A model generated the notes under the pieces. It made no database searches, had not been told where the DNA came from, and saw only the letters and a program-made list of their open reading frames with translations. Below are positions 11,281 to 23,224 of a DNA stretch of 64,000 nucleotides, in pieces. The stretch's first letter is position 1, and every line of letters starts with the position of its first letter. The position numbers and the translations under genes are program-made. The stretch comes from Achatina immaculata (Eukaryota; Mollusca; Gastropoda; Stylommatophora; Achatinidae): positions 565,471-629,470 of the forward strand of contig CM019710.1 in assembly GCA_009760885.1 (NCBI GenBank), given 5' to 3'.

Positions 11281-12404
11281 TTAACTTCATGAATCTTTCG
11301 GTAGACAAATATGTCAGATTAATAACAAGTTACTTAAATCCTATAAAAGATTGTGAGTCATTAAATATGATTATTGAAGTAACATAACACAGTGTTTTAT
11401 GATTGGACCTCAAAAATATCATAAACAATAACACTATTAGACACGAGAGAAAGAAAAATCACAAGAGTTACCTGGGATAGGTGATATCATGACCTCGTTC
11501 ACTTTCCCGAGTGTCACAATTTTCGGACAGGCAGGCGGTGGTGGCACCGTTATCAAAGATCGTGTTTTTGCGGATGTGCTAGATAGCGAAGTTTATTAGT
11601 GCGCCTTTATCTCGTGGCTAGACGCTGCTCATTCTTTACCTATGAATTGTTCGAGGTCTGACTCTACAACAATGTGTTCCATTGCTTTCCTGCACGAAAG
11701 CCTCGTTGTTTCGTATTATTAGTGGGGCTTTTTTTTTTTGGTAATATTCTTTCACTTTTTTTTTAAAGGGCTGAGCTGCTGATTACTTGCCTCTAGTGCG
11801 TGCTTTTAATCCGTTACACATTTACGCGATTAATTTTTCGTATGTGTTTTAAAACTCAGTACGTAAATGCGTTAATTAAATCCGGTTAATTTGTCCGGAC
11901 ATCAAAATTTCTGCTTGAAAATTCTGTGGAATTTGATAACAATCAGAAGCACCAGAAAAAACCAGCCCGAAAGAAAAGATGAATGCACGAACTGTCATCA
12001 GACCGTGAAGAAAAGCCAGTTATTCCTCTCTCATCCTTCTCCTCCTCCTCCTCCTTGTAAGCAGTTGTTAAGTGATACAGACTTGAGTAACAAACTGCCG
12101 GTGAGCTGGATCCATTACACCGGAAGACTAGATGAAGACACAAACCCAGTTCTGGCTAAGTTAGCAAGGAAACATTTAGCACCCCCAGCCAGCACTGTCC
12201 TCTATGTCTGTTCATGTTCTGTGTCTGGGTATGTTGTTAGGAAAAAAAAATAGGGCTTTACTTGGCTCGGCCAGTGGGAGTTAATCTGCTTATTCAATCG
12301 GCACAATAAATAATTTAGTAGTCATAGAAACAATTACTTCTCACCTTAATGTCATTTTAAATACAGCGTTTGTGACAGAACCAAATGACCCTGTTAGAAC
12401 TGAA
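11281..12404. other. No recognised gene
   Basis: Mixed sequence. A 120-residue frame at 11891-12253 starts from a TTG-like codon and resembles nothing I know. Confidence 0.5.
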
Positions 12405-12578
12405 TGCGTTATCGTCATCATCATCATCACGTGGCATGTCGGGCAACGTGGACAGTCGAACTCTTCCACAAATCTCGGTCCTTGACATTTCTGAGTAGCT
12501 CTGTTGTTGATTTGTTTCTACGTCAGGCCTTTTAACATCTGCTCCCTCGGTCGTCCTCTGCCTCTCCTGCCGTCAGTT
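12405..12578 (-). mobile_element. Probable LINE 3' tail, antisense
   Basis: Starts with (ATC)n at 12412-12430 followed by GC-richer text CCTCGGTCGTCCTCTGCCTC, the reverse complement of the Arg-Gly-Arg-Pro coding stretch found near LINE C-termini in this window. Short and decayed. Confidence 0.5.
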
Positions 12579-12579
12579 T

Positions 12580-12716
12580 TATTTGAACAGCATATTTGTA
12601 GAATGTCTGGAATAGAGTGAAAGATGTATGATAAATGGCAGAATGTCAGATGGGCCTGCGTGCTCAATTCTTAACCCTTTTGAAATAAAGATCAATCAAT
12701 CAATCAATCAGTTTTG
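12580..12716 (+). repeat. Dispersed repeat family B, 3' part, copy 1
   Basis: Matches copies at 35636, 37541 and 52603: GAACAGCATATTTGTAGAAT, GGAATAGAGTGAAAGATG, GGGCCTGCGTGC and CCCTTTTGAAATAAAGATCA, ending in (ATCA)n. A microsatellite tail after an AATAAA-like signal suggests the 3' end of a retrotransposed transcript. Confidence 0.8.
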
Positions 12717-12935
12717 CTTATTGTTATGATGTTCTAAATTGTCTCTCTTCTCATCACATGCCCCAGGAATGAAGATTGTCTTTGTTTCTTATCTTCGTTT
12801 TTCATTAGCTCGTCTCAGACACTGCTCATTAGTTATCCTGGCTGTCCATGGGATCCTCATCATTCTTCTCAGGAACCACAACTCTGTTGCCTCCAATGAT
12901 TCTCTCAAGCGTAACAATGTGCTTCAAATTACTTG
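12717..12935 (-). mobile_element. LINE remnant, antisense
   Basis: The reverse strand encodes scraps such as RRMMRIPWTA-like and NEELMK-like sequence typical of the region after the thumb (compare 55221-55436 and 34047-34280). Strongly decayed. Confidence 0.5.
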
Positions 12936-12967
12936 TACTATTCCCCTCCCCTCCCCCCGGTGTTCAT

Positions 12968-13212
12968 TGCAGGCAGTGCTGTGGAGATGTTGAGGCACAG
13001 CATCGTATCGGCGTGGGAGTGGGTTATGGCGGCTACTTTTTTCAGTCCCGGAGTACAGCTAAAAAGCAGCAGGTGTGCAATACTTCTATAGCAGAGTCCA
13101 CCACCATGAGGACTATGCTGATTTCTGCCCCGTTAGCCAGGCTAGGCCTGTTACTAGAGGTACTAACGGAGATGTGGGACAGGGTCTTAACCAGTTATGA
13201 GTCGCTGATGCC
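12968..13212 (+). repeat. Dispersed repeat family A, copy 2
   Basis: Contains GTTGAGGCACAGCATCGTAT, TCAGTCCCGGAGTACAGCTA, GAGTCCACCACCATGAGGAC and GTTAGCCAGGCTAGGCCTGT, shared with the other four family A copies. Confidence 0.82.
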
Positions 13213-14970
13213 TCACTGGACAGCATCTTCATCTCCGTGCTACAAAAATATGAAACTGAAAAGCTTACTTCAGCCGCTGCCTGATCATTGTTTCACATTC
13301 AGTTACTTGTCTACACACAAATGCTATTAAACTAAATGGATTAAGTTAATATGTGCAGACAAGTGATTATTAAAACCGTTTGTATTGAAACTATAGTAAT
13401 ATTGAATGCTTCTGCTTTATAGAACAATATTCATATACTTGAACGAAATACGTACAATTTGGATTAATGCATAGTTATTTTAGATTTAAAATTGTAAACC
13501 CGCGATTAACCGTGATTAGTTAATTTTTGTAATCGAAACGTATTTTTTTCATTTGAAGGGACAATCTGAATTGAGAGCAGATGGAAAAGACGAATTCTGA
13601 AGTAAATCAAATAGCCAATATATATTTGTTTAAAAACTAAACCATTTTGCTACAGTATGGGTCTGTGAAGTAAAATGAAATGCTTCAAAAATAATCCCAT
13701 CGATCTGGTTTTAATCTTTCGTTTAGGGAAATTATGAATTAGCGTATAAGCTGACTATAAGCATGGGGTTATTTCCCCTGAACGACAGATCTTCCGGTTC
13801 AACAATGGCGGCAGGTCGCATTTGACTATATCACGCTCTCATAAGCGAGAGACCGATTGCCTTGACATTTGATGTGGAGTTGGATTTCTGCGCTGACGAT
13901 TGTAAATGCTTGTGCCATTTTGGTGGCTCGTCGCAGTTTGGCTGAGTGTGGTGCGAACAGGAACGTTCAAACGTGTCAAATGTGTAACGGTGTAACGGCG
14001 TCGTCATTGGTTTCAAGATGGAGGTCGGTTCTGTGTGCCCCAGCTACTGTGTTTAGTGCTATGGCACCACTGTGAACTGTGAACTTCTCATAGACAAGAG
14101 TTGATTATTCTTCGTCATGTCTACTCGGCCAATGGTGATCTGTGATGGTCTTTTGTCTGCACTGGTTCAGCTTTAGCTACAGAGCTCCTGCCGAGAGCGA
14201 GGCTGACTAGTTTCGCATTTGCACTATTGTACTTCCAGAAATGGCGTCCTCACTGACTGCCTCAATATCAAGAACTAATGCGAGTGACTATCGATGAACA
14301 TTCTTAGTGATATTCACTGCCACAGGCGGTGACCTGTTATGGGAGTGTCTCTTTCCCGATGATACTGAGAACCTAGTCAAACTAACAAAACAAAGACTGT
14401 TACTTCGTGCGGTCTTAAACTTTCCTTTTAGTAACATAAGCGTTCAGAACATTTCTCCACACTTCCTCTTCGCTGCCAAGAATTTGTCTTTGGCAGTGAA
14501 ACGTATTCGATGACGCAGGTATATTCACAGAGCTGAGATGGCCGAATAACACAGGGAGCACCAATACAAATGTTCGATAATGCAATGGCAAGAAGAGAAC
14601 TGTTCCTGCGTTGTACACAGTCAGTCGTTTCTAATGATGAGTTCGATGGTTGAATCCAGCCAAGGGCGGATAACCCCAGGGTGCGTGGCTTCTTCTGAAG
14701 CTGAGGACGGGTAGGCTACCGAATACCTCACCATCCAGTGCACTGACAGGTCAAGAAAAGCATGATCTTCAGCATGAACTCTAACAGCATACATGTCACG
14801 ACAGCTATGGCTACTTTTACCTATAGAACACAGCGATCTAAGGCAGTTATTGCCTAGGCTGCGCTGGTCCCACAGGTTGTAATAATTATGAGATGAAACT
14901 TACGTGTTTTTGAAAATAAACTCCAGGAGTACTATGTAGATATTACACTCGTTGGCTTCTAGATTCAGTG
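13213..14970. other. No recognised gene over 1.7 kb
   Basis: AT-rich with scattered short frames. One GGTTGAATCC (14652) resembles a polymerase III B box but no A box accompanies it. Confidence 0.5.
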
Positions 14971-14971
14971 G

Positions 14972-15026
<55 letters not shown>
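14972..15026. repeat. CT dinucleotide microsatellite
   Basis: About 45 bases of pure (CT)n followed by a T/C-rich tail. Confidence 0.95.
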
Positions 15027-15031
<5 letters not shown>

Positions 15032-15784
15032 CCTCGCATCAGAATGATTTGTAAGAAGGAAATAAATCTTTCCCAGCAAATACTTTTTTCCCCTTCATTT
15101 TCAAACATTCCATGAGCGCAGGTGAAGCCGAATATGATGCGAACTGACTTCTCATGCTATAGCCATCCGGGTGTACACTTGAGAACCCGGCGTACTATGT
15201 TAGAAAAAATATATTGTACGAAACGGGTGAACTGTAGGGCCAGCCACATCAGAAAGTAGTTTGCTAATATCAGCCACATGCATACGTCGGTGTGCTTTAT
15301 TTCAACACTGATAAACGCAACACTAACATGACGCTGATAAATAATTGGTCATTCTAACAGTAACTTTATATCTATGTTTGTTATGCCCTTGAGTGTTACG
15401 GTATATTATAAGGATCATACTAGATTAATAAATACATACCAGTCGCGTTTACAGCTAGATTGTCCCTGCTATCATCAGTTTCTTTTGTTGCATAGCCAGC
15501 CACTTGTGGTTATGTTAAGGGACTGAAGCATCATGGTTGTGTTTGATACGTAGGATGCAGTGTCACATTACACTAATCTCCGACAGTACGTAGCTGTTTT
15601 GACTGGCTCGATTCTACAGAGCCATGTGGTAATATTTTAAATCAGTAATGTTCTAGTCACAGATAGTAATGTTCTAGTTAAAGATAGCAATGTTCTTGTC
15701 AAAGATAATAACACTCTAGTCAAAGTTCATTTAAAACTTTTACCTCTATGAATTCTTAATGTGTATGGATTTGTGTGGTCCGGT
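15027..15784. other. No recognised gene; short 23-bp repeat near the end
   Basis: At 15645-15728 four degenerate copies of a unit resembling AGTAATGTTCTAGTCA AAGAT occur. The remainder is unremarkable. Confidence 0.55.
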
Positions 15785-16080
15785 TTAACAAACTAAAGAT
15801 GAGAATGACGAGAATATCATGGGCAGCGATGAAAGCAAATGACAAAGTTCTAAGTGAGGCTGGGGAAAAGAGAGAAATTGTGGCACATTTCAGAACACTA
15901 CAGTAGTCCAGATTTGTAGGACAGACTAACTGAAACACCTAGTGACAACAGGAAAACTGGAGGGGCATAGGGACAGAGGAAGACAAGGAAGCAAAATACT
16001 TGACAGACTGAATGAATGGCACGCAGCACGGTCTAAGTCACATCTTATAGAAAGTGCAAATTATAGATGATTGTGGAAAT
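15785..16080 (+). mobile_element. LINE C-terminal remnant
   Basis: Short plus-strand scraps such as RMTRISWAAMKANDKVLSEA followed by QSRFVGQTN-like and LDRLNEWHA-like text correspond in order to the LINE C-terminus seen at 34047-34330 and 58979-59270. Several stops. Confidence 0.65.
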
Positions 16081-16111
16081 CAGAGACGGTCAAATCTGAT
16101 TGACGTGGACC

Positions 16112-16167
<56 letters not shown>
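16112..16167. repeat. GA dinucleotide microsatellite
   Basis: Pure (GA)n of about 55 bases. It gives Ser-Leu repeats on the minus strand. Confidence 0.95.
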
Positions 16168-16168
<1 letters not shown>

Positions 16169-16229
16169 TTTCACTGCCATTAAACACATGAACAGATAAA
16201 TAAGAAAAATGCACAAGGAAAATTGCCAG

Positions 16230-16570
16230 TAAGTTGTTGTTATTATTATTATTATTATTATTATTCATTATTTGCCGTGCCGACTGGCGTTGACTATTAT
16301 GCTTCTCCAAAGTATACGATCCTTCATGCAGGCCATCAGCCCAGTTGGTCATCTCCTCTCACACCATCCCGCCAGACTGTCCAGTATCATTTCTCTTGAT
16401 CTTTTTCCTTCTATTTTTCCTGTTATAATATTTTCTATGCCCCCTCTTCTCACTGCATGTGCTATGAAAGTACATTATATCTCTCTTATTTTATCTTTTA
16501 TCTCTCCAGCTCTTCTCGTATTTCTTCATTAATTATTTTTGCTGTCCAGGGAATTCGCAATATTCTTCTA

Positions 16571-16602
<32 letters not shown>

Positions 16603-16740
16603 ATGCTGGATAACGTTGGCAATCATGTTTCTATATCTTGTACGATCTTTGGTGTCACCGATCAGCTTGTCTTTTTTTTCTATGCCACGAGGTCCCTCCA
16701 CTGAGATATTTCCCCTGTGGTAGCCCTGTCTCCCTCTTTC
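16230..16740 (-). mobile_element. LINE 3' region, antisense
   Basis: Begins with (TTA)n at 16238-16264, then the reverse complement of the same 3' end seen in sense at 59060-59270 (GATCCTTCATGCAGGCCATC versus its complement there). Reverse-strand fragments AKIINEEIREELER and RRILRIPWTA are the usual post-thumb blocks. A second (ATT)n tract at 16570-16602 splits it. A neighbouring part of another reading (16680-16740) resembles GEISVEGPRGIEKKDKLIGD. Confidence 0.75.
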
Positions 16741-16839
16741 CCTTGAAGCTTCCAGTAGTTGCCAAGTTCTCTAACTTCTGCCCTCTGGTGACCTGTCCAC
16801 GAAATTGTGACTGCCAATATCAGAAAGAGTAAATATACT

Positions 16840-17465
16840 AACTATAACAGTGATCAGAGATTGGTGTCCCTGCATCCCGGGCATTCCCATATATGCTCCG
16901 CCTCCGGTTCCACCACCCTCTGAATTGTGCGCCTGTTCACGGAGCCACTCACACACTGGTTGTGGGTAACACGCGCTAAACCACTTCTTTCAGAAAAAAA
17001 AGGTGCACTTCCCCTCTTCTCCCTCAGTCCCATAATCTTCCTCTTGTGACTGTTGCTATTCATCCCCATGTCCTCCTCCATACTCAGCCTGTTCAAGGTA
17101 GCTCTTGCAATCTCCTCCTCCTTGTCCATTCTTAGGCTGCCCTGAATCGTCCACTGTCTCACTACCTTTGACTCCCGCATGACCCGGGCAGTGGATCCAC
17201 GTCAAACTGGATAACCGAGAGCCCTCTAGAAGCTTGACCCACTCCCTGTAGAAGAAATGTCTCTCCAGTCTCCTTAACATTTTTTTTGGGAATCTGTTAC
17301 AATGACCCCATGAGAGTCGCCCTGCTCCACCAGCCAGGAGATTGCTTCTTATGCTCCCTGGACCTCCATCCTCCTGCTCGAAGTGGTTCTCTCGTAAGCT
17401 CCTGATTCACTCGCAGCCGGGTAAATATAACAAAGTGCAAGACCCTTTCAAAAGGGAAAGATGCT
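16840..17465 (-). pseudogene. RNase H domain of a LINE, antisense
   Basis: On the minus strand (17280-17056) the sequence reads MLRRLERHFFYREWVKLLEG then LTWIHCPGHAGVKGSETVDD, the last block of retroelement RNase H where a His sits in PGHAGVxGNExxD. Upstream codons (17330-17281) give VEQGDSHGVIVTDSQK in another frame. The C-terminal part (17180-16854) follows in a shifted frame. Short, decayed; its polymerase domain is not seen in the flanks. Confidence 0.7.
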
Positions 17466-17489
17466 AACAAGAGCAAATCAGTGCAACGT

Positions 17490-17715
17490 ACCCACGAAAC
17501 AACAACAACAACGGCTGAAGGAAAAAGTACAATGAAATAGAATCGAGAATAGATAAAGCAAAGAAAGCTTTTCATAACATGAAGAAGATACAAACAAATA
17601 AGAAAATGCCCCTAAAAGTCAGAAAAAGGAGATGAGCATTTCTGTGTTCCATAGAGCCAATACTACTATAAGTTTGCGGAACTTGGACAATTAACCAAAA
17701 AATTATACAGTAATA
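17490..17715 (+). mobile_element. LINE thumb remnant
   Basis: Reads IESRIDKAKKAFHNMKKIQT then LKVRKR, stop, then CSIEPILL and CGTWTINQK, matching the usual order after YADD (arrays of Arg-Lys-rich helix, then Tyr-Gly-x-Glu-x-Trp). Two stops inside. Confidence 0.68.
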
Positions 17716-18835
17716 ATAAATTAACTTTAATTATGGTATTTCTATGTAAACGGATCTCCTTAATTTTCCAGTAAAGTAACTGGTTATAAAAGGATGGAAT
17801 TTTAAAATGTATAAATATGTGCTGTGGCTTAGTAACTAACATACAGTAATTTCATGAATGTTGAAAATCCGTCTTTACTAGCTCGCCTTTGTACTCCACC
17901 ATCATGAACTCCTCTACTCAGATAACCAAAATCCAATTTCCAGCCCTGTAATGAAACATTTATAAAAAGATCAAATGATGACACTGTATATAATGTGTCT
18001 TATGTAATTTTTCTCACCAGCTGTTGGCCCTCATCTTTGTTTTAGAAAATAAGACTAAACTGTGGGTGGCGGAGTAGCGCAGTGTGATGAGAGAAAGTGA
18101 CTGTCCTTGGGACCAAGTTAATAGGGGCAGCAAAGAGGAACATCCTTTCTTTATTAGCTTTGCCACTTCTTTAAATATTGTTAGAAATAACTGATCTATT
18201 AAATAAATAAAATGTACGTGTTCTGCCATGGGGGGCGGGGGGGGGGGCACATTTGTCTGTTTCATCCTCTCTGTCGGCAAACATTTAACGTCACTGAAAT
18301 GTGCCAAATATCCCTTTCTGTTCTTCATCCAGTGACAGTCGTGTGTGCATTGCAATCCAGTAATCCTCGCCGTGCATGTACATATTCTCCTTCAGAAGCA
18401 ATTTTTGGTTTTCTCAAAACAATATGTCAAGGACCTCATTCTTAAAACTGAATGTTAGTCCCAGAGGCTGCCCCACTATCGATTCGGTCAATCTTGCCTT
18501 CACTTTACATACATTCTTGCATCATGCCGCCTCCATATTTCCCTCCTGGCTAATTTATCTGTAGATTCATCCTGACCACAAAATATACATAGCAGGAAAG
18601 AAACGTTGCACTGGTTAAGAGTCCACTTTCCTCCCTCATCCGATCTGTGAATAGGCTCATAAAGAATTGAGCTGACAGATGTGTGAATGAAGAGGTTATG
18701 AAATATCTATGCTTCATTTGTTTTTCTGTCATACTTCAACAGAATATACACATTCTGAGTGTATTTTCTTGGAAAACAGTGAACGCCCAACTGAAGTATA
18801 CTCTAGAATAGATGATTTGTTTTTTAGATGTAGGC
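17716..18835. other. No recognised gene
   Basis: Contains a G-run at 18227-18248 and a weak tRNA-like motif near 18065-18090 that I could not complete with a B box. Confidence 0.5.
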
Positions 18836-18837
18836 AG

Positions 18838-19070
18838 ACACGAATAAAAGGAAATGAAGTGAGGGGAACAAAGGCAGAATATACGAGAATGAACAAAGGG
18901 AGAATCTAAAGGGAATGAACTAAGTTAGAATATAACGAAATGAAAAAGGTAGACTATAAGAGAATGAAGAAAGGTAGAATATAAAGGAACGAACAAAGGC
19001 AGAATATAAGGAAATGAACAAAGGTAGAATATAAGAGAATAATCTGAGTGAGGAAAGAGAGAAAAAAATG
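18838..19070. repeat. Degenerate 26-bp purine-rich minisatellite
   Basis: Repeated AATGAACAAAGGCAGAATAT with small variations, about eight units. Confidence 0.75.
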
Positions 19071-19144
19071 AAATAAAACAAAGCTAGAATGAGACAAAAG
19101 GATTGAAGGAACGAAACAACCGATAACAATAGGAAAAAAATAAG

Positions 19145-19285
19145 AATGAAGGAAATAACTTGTATTTGCAAAGCGTGAACAAGACAGGCTAGGAAAAAAA
19201 ACCAAAAGGCGGGACATTGAGTACATTACTAAGGAGGCCAAAAGATAAAGATGGAAATGGCTGGGCCGCATATTACAAATAAAAA
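19145..19285 (+). mobile_element. Short LINE fragment, sense
   Basis: The codons AGATGGAAATGGCTGGGCCG read RWKWLGRILQ, the conserved block also seen as RWRWLGHVLRM at 10230-10748. Flanked by unrelated DNA. Confidence 0.55.
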
Positions 19286-19317
19286 AAGAGACGCGTATAC
19301 CACCTTGACCTGAACAT

Positions 19318-19570
19318 CTTACATCCTTCCCATGCCGCTAAACGTCACATAGCATGGTACTTCGCCAGGACTTCCTGTCTTCGGCGAGTTCTTCAATCTC
19401 ATCAAGGGATGTTATGCCCACTGAACTGGCCTCTCTTAACAATGTCCTTTTTAGAGTTTCACGTGGCCGACCTCTTTTTCTTCGGCCTGTGGTGTTCAAC
19501 TTGATAGCATGTTTGGGAATCCTCTGATTGTTCATTCTCATCTCATGACCGACATATGTCCGATTTCTTT
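19318..19570 (-). pseudogene. LINE C-terminus, antisense
   Basis: Minus strand 19541-19338 reads MRMNNQRIPKHAIKLNTTGR then KRGRPRETLKRTLLREASS and DEIEELAEDRKSWR, and is followed by a 3' UTR-like tail ending near 19318 (matching the scrap at 6821-6875). The same family in sense lies at 53190-53405, showing the same protein end. Confidence 0.82.
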
Positions 19571-19664
19571 TTTCTGGTCACGTGACATTAACTCAGTAAG
19601 GAAAAAGAAAGATGGGCAGGCCATTGGGAACACGGAGACGCGCAAGACGGGAAGAACTTAAAAA

Positions 19665-21117
19665 AAAGATGGAAAGAGATGCTTTGAGGTATCCCGCAGG
19701 GAAAGAGATGCTTTGAGGTATCCCGCAGGGAAAGACATGCTTTGAGGTATCCCGCAGGGAAAGACATGCTTTGAAGTATTCCGCAGGGAAAGACATGGTT
19801 GGAGGTATCCCGCAGGGAAAGACATGGTTTGAAGTATTCCGCAGGGAAAGACATGGTTTGAAGTATTCCGCAGGGAAAGACATGGTTTGAGGTATCCCGC
19901 AGGGAAAGACATGGTTTGAAGTATTCCGCAGGGAAAGACATGGTTTGAGGCATCCCGCAGGGAAAGACATGGTTTGAGGTATTCCGCAGGGAAAGACATG
20001 TTTTGAAGTATTCCGCAGGGAAAGACATGCTTTGAAGTATCCCGCAGGGAAAGACATGCTTTGAAGTATCCGGCAGGGAAAGACATGGTTTGAGGTATTC
20101 CGCAGGGAAAGACATGGTTTGAGGTAATCCACAGGGAAAGACATGGTTTGAGGTATTCCGCAGGGAAAGACATGCTTTGAAGTATCCCGCAGGGAAAGAC
20201 ATGGTTTGAGGTATTCCGCAGGGAAAGACATGTTTTGAAGTATCCCGCAGGGAAAGACATGGTTTGAGGTATTCCGCAGGGAAAGACATGTTTTGAAGTA
20301 TCCCGCAGGGAAAGACATGGTTTGAGGTATTCCGCAGGGAAAGACATGGTTTGAAGTATCCCGCAGGGAAAGACATGGTTTGAGGTATTCCGCAGGGAAA
20401 GACATGGTTTGAGGTATTCCGCAGGGAAAGACATGGTTTGAGGTATTCCGCAGGGAAAGACATGGTTTGAGGTATTCCGCAGGGAAAGACATGGTTTGAG
20501 GTATTCCGCAGGGAAAGACATGGTTTGAAGTATCCCGCAGGGAAAGACATGGTTTGAGGTATTCCGCAGGGAAAGACATGGTTTGAGGTATTCCGCAGGG
20601 AAAGACATGGTTTGAAGTATCCCGCAGGGAAAGACATGGTTTGAGGTATTCCGCAGGGAAAGACATGGTTTGAGGTATTCCGCAGGGAAAGACATGGTTT
20701 GAGGTATTCCGCAGGGAAAGACATGGTTTGAGGTATTCCGCAGGGAAAGACATGGTTTGAAGTATTCCGCAGGGAAAGACATGGTTTGAGGTATTCCGCA
20801 GGGAAAGACATGGTTTGAAGTATTCCGCAGGGAAAGACATGGTTTGAAGTATTCCGCAGGGAAAGACATGGTTTGAAGTATTCCGCAGGGAAAGACATGG
20901 TTTGAGGTATTCCGCAGGGAAAGACATGGTTTGAGGTATTCCGCAGGGAAAGACATGGTTTGAGGTATTCCGCAGGGAAAGACATGGTTTGAGGTATTCC
21001 GCAGGGAAAGACATGGTTTGAGGTATTCCGCAGGGAAAGACATGGTTTGAGGTATCCCGCAGGGAAAGACATGCTTTGAGGCATCCCGCAGGGAAAGACA
21101 TGGTTTGAGGTATTCCG
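19665..21117. repeat. 29-bp minisatellite, about 50 units
   Basis: Head-to-tail copies of AAAGACATGGTTTGAGGTAT plus TCCGCAGGG (29 bp), with main variants GAAGT/GAGGT, CATGCTT/CATGGTT and ATCCC/ATTCC. The left end drifts into sequence resembling a LINE (KKMGRPLGTRRRARREELKK at 19605-19670), so the array may have started at a LINE end. Because 29 is not a multiple of three, all three minus frames are open (498, 502 and 605 residues) with the same protein repeat; these are not genes. The 605-residue frame simply extends into the flank. Confidence 0.97.
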
Positions 21118-21406
21118 ACCTGCTCATGACAGGATTTACTAGGGAAACCTTTGCTGATGCGTTATGCTCCACTGGGAGTACAGCGAGCTGATGATGATGA
21201 GCTGAGCATGAAGTTTGACTGATATTCTGAACATTATCACTCATCTTTCCTCCTAAATTAACCGTCGGACATCTCTTTGTTACTGGTGTTATATAAACGT
21301 AAAGACCAATAGCAAGTATGAGACGAGGAACAAATACCATTGAGGAAAAAAAACTAAACAAAACAAAGGACTGACGTAAGAACAATCTTGTCTTGTCTTG
21401 TCGCGT
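21118..21406. other. Spacer
   Basis: No recognised feature. Confidence 0.5.
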
Positions 21407-21660
21407 GCTGTCTCCCTGTAACTGTGAGCTGGTGTTCTTTGCAACCGATGCTGTGGAGACTTTGGGATACAGCATCGTATCGGCGTGACAGCGGGTTATG
21501 GCAGCTACTTTTTTACGTCCCGGAATACAGCTAAAAAGCAGGGGTGTGCAATTCTTCTTTAGCAGACTCCACCACCATCACCCGTTAGCCAGGCTAGGCT
21601 TGTTACTAGGGGTGCCAGATCTGGGACAGGTTCTTTGTCAGCTATGATTCGCTAACCATG
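21407..21660 (+). repeat. Dispersed repeat family A, copy 3
   Basis: Shares GAGCTGGTGTTCTTTGCAAC, ACAGCATCGTATCGGCGTGA, AGTCCC-like CGTCCCGGAATACAGCTAAA and GTTAGCCAGGCTAGGCTTGT with the other copies. Its right end coincides with the start of a tandem duplication at 21642. Confidence 0.82.
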
Positions 21661-21944
21661 ACTTCACCGCATCAGCTATGGAATACCAATCGGACAGCGT
21701 TGTCAACACAGCAAAAACCAAAAGTTTGTTGTCACTGCTTTCTCATAAACACCTAAACAGTATAAAACAGTTCATTTCACAAAACCAAAATGTACACGAC
21801 TTGATTGGACAAACGAGTTCACCGTAATTCAATAATTATAACCTTTGGCAATGCAACCGGCGCCAGCTGGCAGCACGTAGTTTAGTTTTGTTTATTTCCC
21901 TTGTGTAGGTCCTACGTGTGTATATATATATATATATATATATA

Positions 21945-22913
21945 TGAGGGGCGTTCAGAAAGTAATGCACCACATCGTTTTTCTCAGGAGCTGTTCATTA
22001 AAAAAGCATGAAATTTATATATATGGATATGCCATTTAAACATCGGTATTATTCAACATAATCCCCATTAACTTATACGGCTTTACGCCAGCGCAAAACT
22101 AGTATATGTATTCCTAGCACGTATCAGATTTTCTCTTGATTATGTAGCCATTTCTTCGCTGCCAGAATCAATCCTTCGTCATCTTCAAATTTTACCCCTC
22201 GGAGTGCATCTTTAAGTGGATCAAACAGATGGAAATCAGAAGGTGCCAAATCGGGACTATAGGGTTATTGAGTAGTACAGTCCAACCCAATTTGTTGACT
22301 GCTTCCCGTGTTGCCAGACTTGTGTGAGGGTGCGTGTTGTCGTGAAGGAGAAGCAGGTCTGCTGGTTTCTAGTGTTGCTGAACTCTGCGAAAACGCTGAT
22401 TTAGTTTTTTCAATGTCTTAATGTAAGCTTGCGAATTGATTGTGTCTCATCTTGGCATAACATCGACAGGAATCACACCTTCAGTGTCCAAAAACGACAG
22501 TGATCATGGCCTTTCCAGCTGAAGGAGTTGTCACTCCACTGACTATCTTTTTGTCTCAGGTTCAAAATGTTTGACCAGGTTTTATCGCCTGTTACGATCT
22601 TAGCCAAAAAGTTATCTCCCTCAACACTGAAACGCTCAAACAATTCAGAAGAAATTGCTTTCCTTTGCAATCGATGGTCATTTGTGAGACTTCGAAGGAC
22701 CCAATTTGCGCAGACCTTAGAAAATCCGAGAGCTTTTATAACTGCATTTTCACTACCATTGCTGACTGACAGCTTTAAGGCAATTGTTGAGTAGTGATAC
22801 GCCTATCAGTAAGAATAATGCTTCAACGCATTTCAACATTTCTGCCTTGGTGGCTGTGGCAGGACGTCCACAGCGCGGTCGATCATGCAACTCCTTATCT
22901 TCATTTATTGATT
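21945..22913 (-). mobile_element. Mariner copy truncated by the tandem duplication
   Basis: Starts with the mariner TIR GAGGGGCGTTCAGAAAGTAA after (TA)n and matches the complete copy at 23221 until it stops at TTATCTTCATTTATTGATTC, where the second duplicated unit begins. The transposase N-terminus and the right TIR are missing. Confidence 0.9.
22473..22670 (-). pseudogene. Mariner transposase fragment (first copy)
   Basis: Minus strand reads RKAISSELFERFSVEGDNFL then AKIVTGDKTW, the block carrying the first catalytic Asp of the mariner D,D34D triad (usually VTGDETW; here Glu is Lys). After it the frame is lost. Identical in translation to the block in the second copy. Confidence 0.85.
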
Positions 22914-23187
22914 CTATGATTCGCTAACCATGACTTCACCGCATCAGCTATGGAATACCAATCGGACAGCGTTGTCAACACAGCAAAAACCAAAAGTTTG
23001 TTGTCACTGCTTTCTCATAAACACCTAAACAGTATAAAACAGTTCATTTCACAAAACCAAAATGTACACGACTTGATTGGACAAACGAGTTCACCGTAAT
23101 TCAATAATTATAACCTTTGGCAATGCAACCGGCGCCAGCTGGCAGCACGTAGTTTAGTTTTGTTTATTTCCCTTGTGTAGGTCCTAC

Positions 23188-23224
<37 letters not shown>

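Larger units (their letters stand above)
21642..22913. repeat. Tandem duplication, left unit (about 1.27 kb)
   Basis: From CTATGATTCGCTAACCATGA at 21642 the sequence recurs at 22914 almost unchanged. The offset is 1272 until the (TA)n tract and 1276 after it, because the second tract is 4 bases longer. Substitutions seen include 22271 A to G and 22286 C to T. Holds the left TIR and most of a mariner copy. Confidence 0.93.

Noticed and set aside
11891..12253. 120-residue plus frame as a possible small gene
   Set aside because: No recognisable domain; composition is ordinary and the neighbourhood lacks any supporting signal.
19588..21475. Minus-strand frames of 498, 502 and 605 residues, the longest in the window
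   Set aside because: All three are the same 29-bp minisatellite read in three frames; there is no domain, start context or intron.
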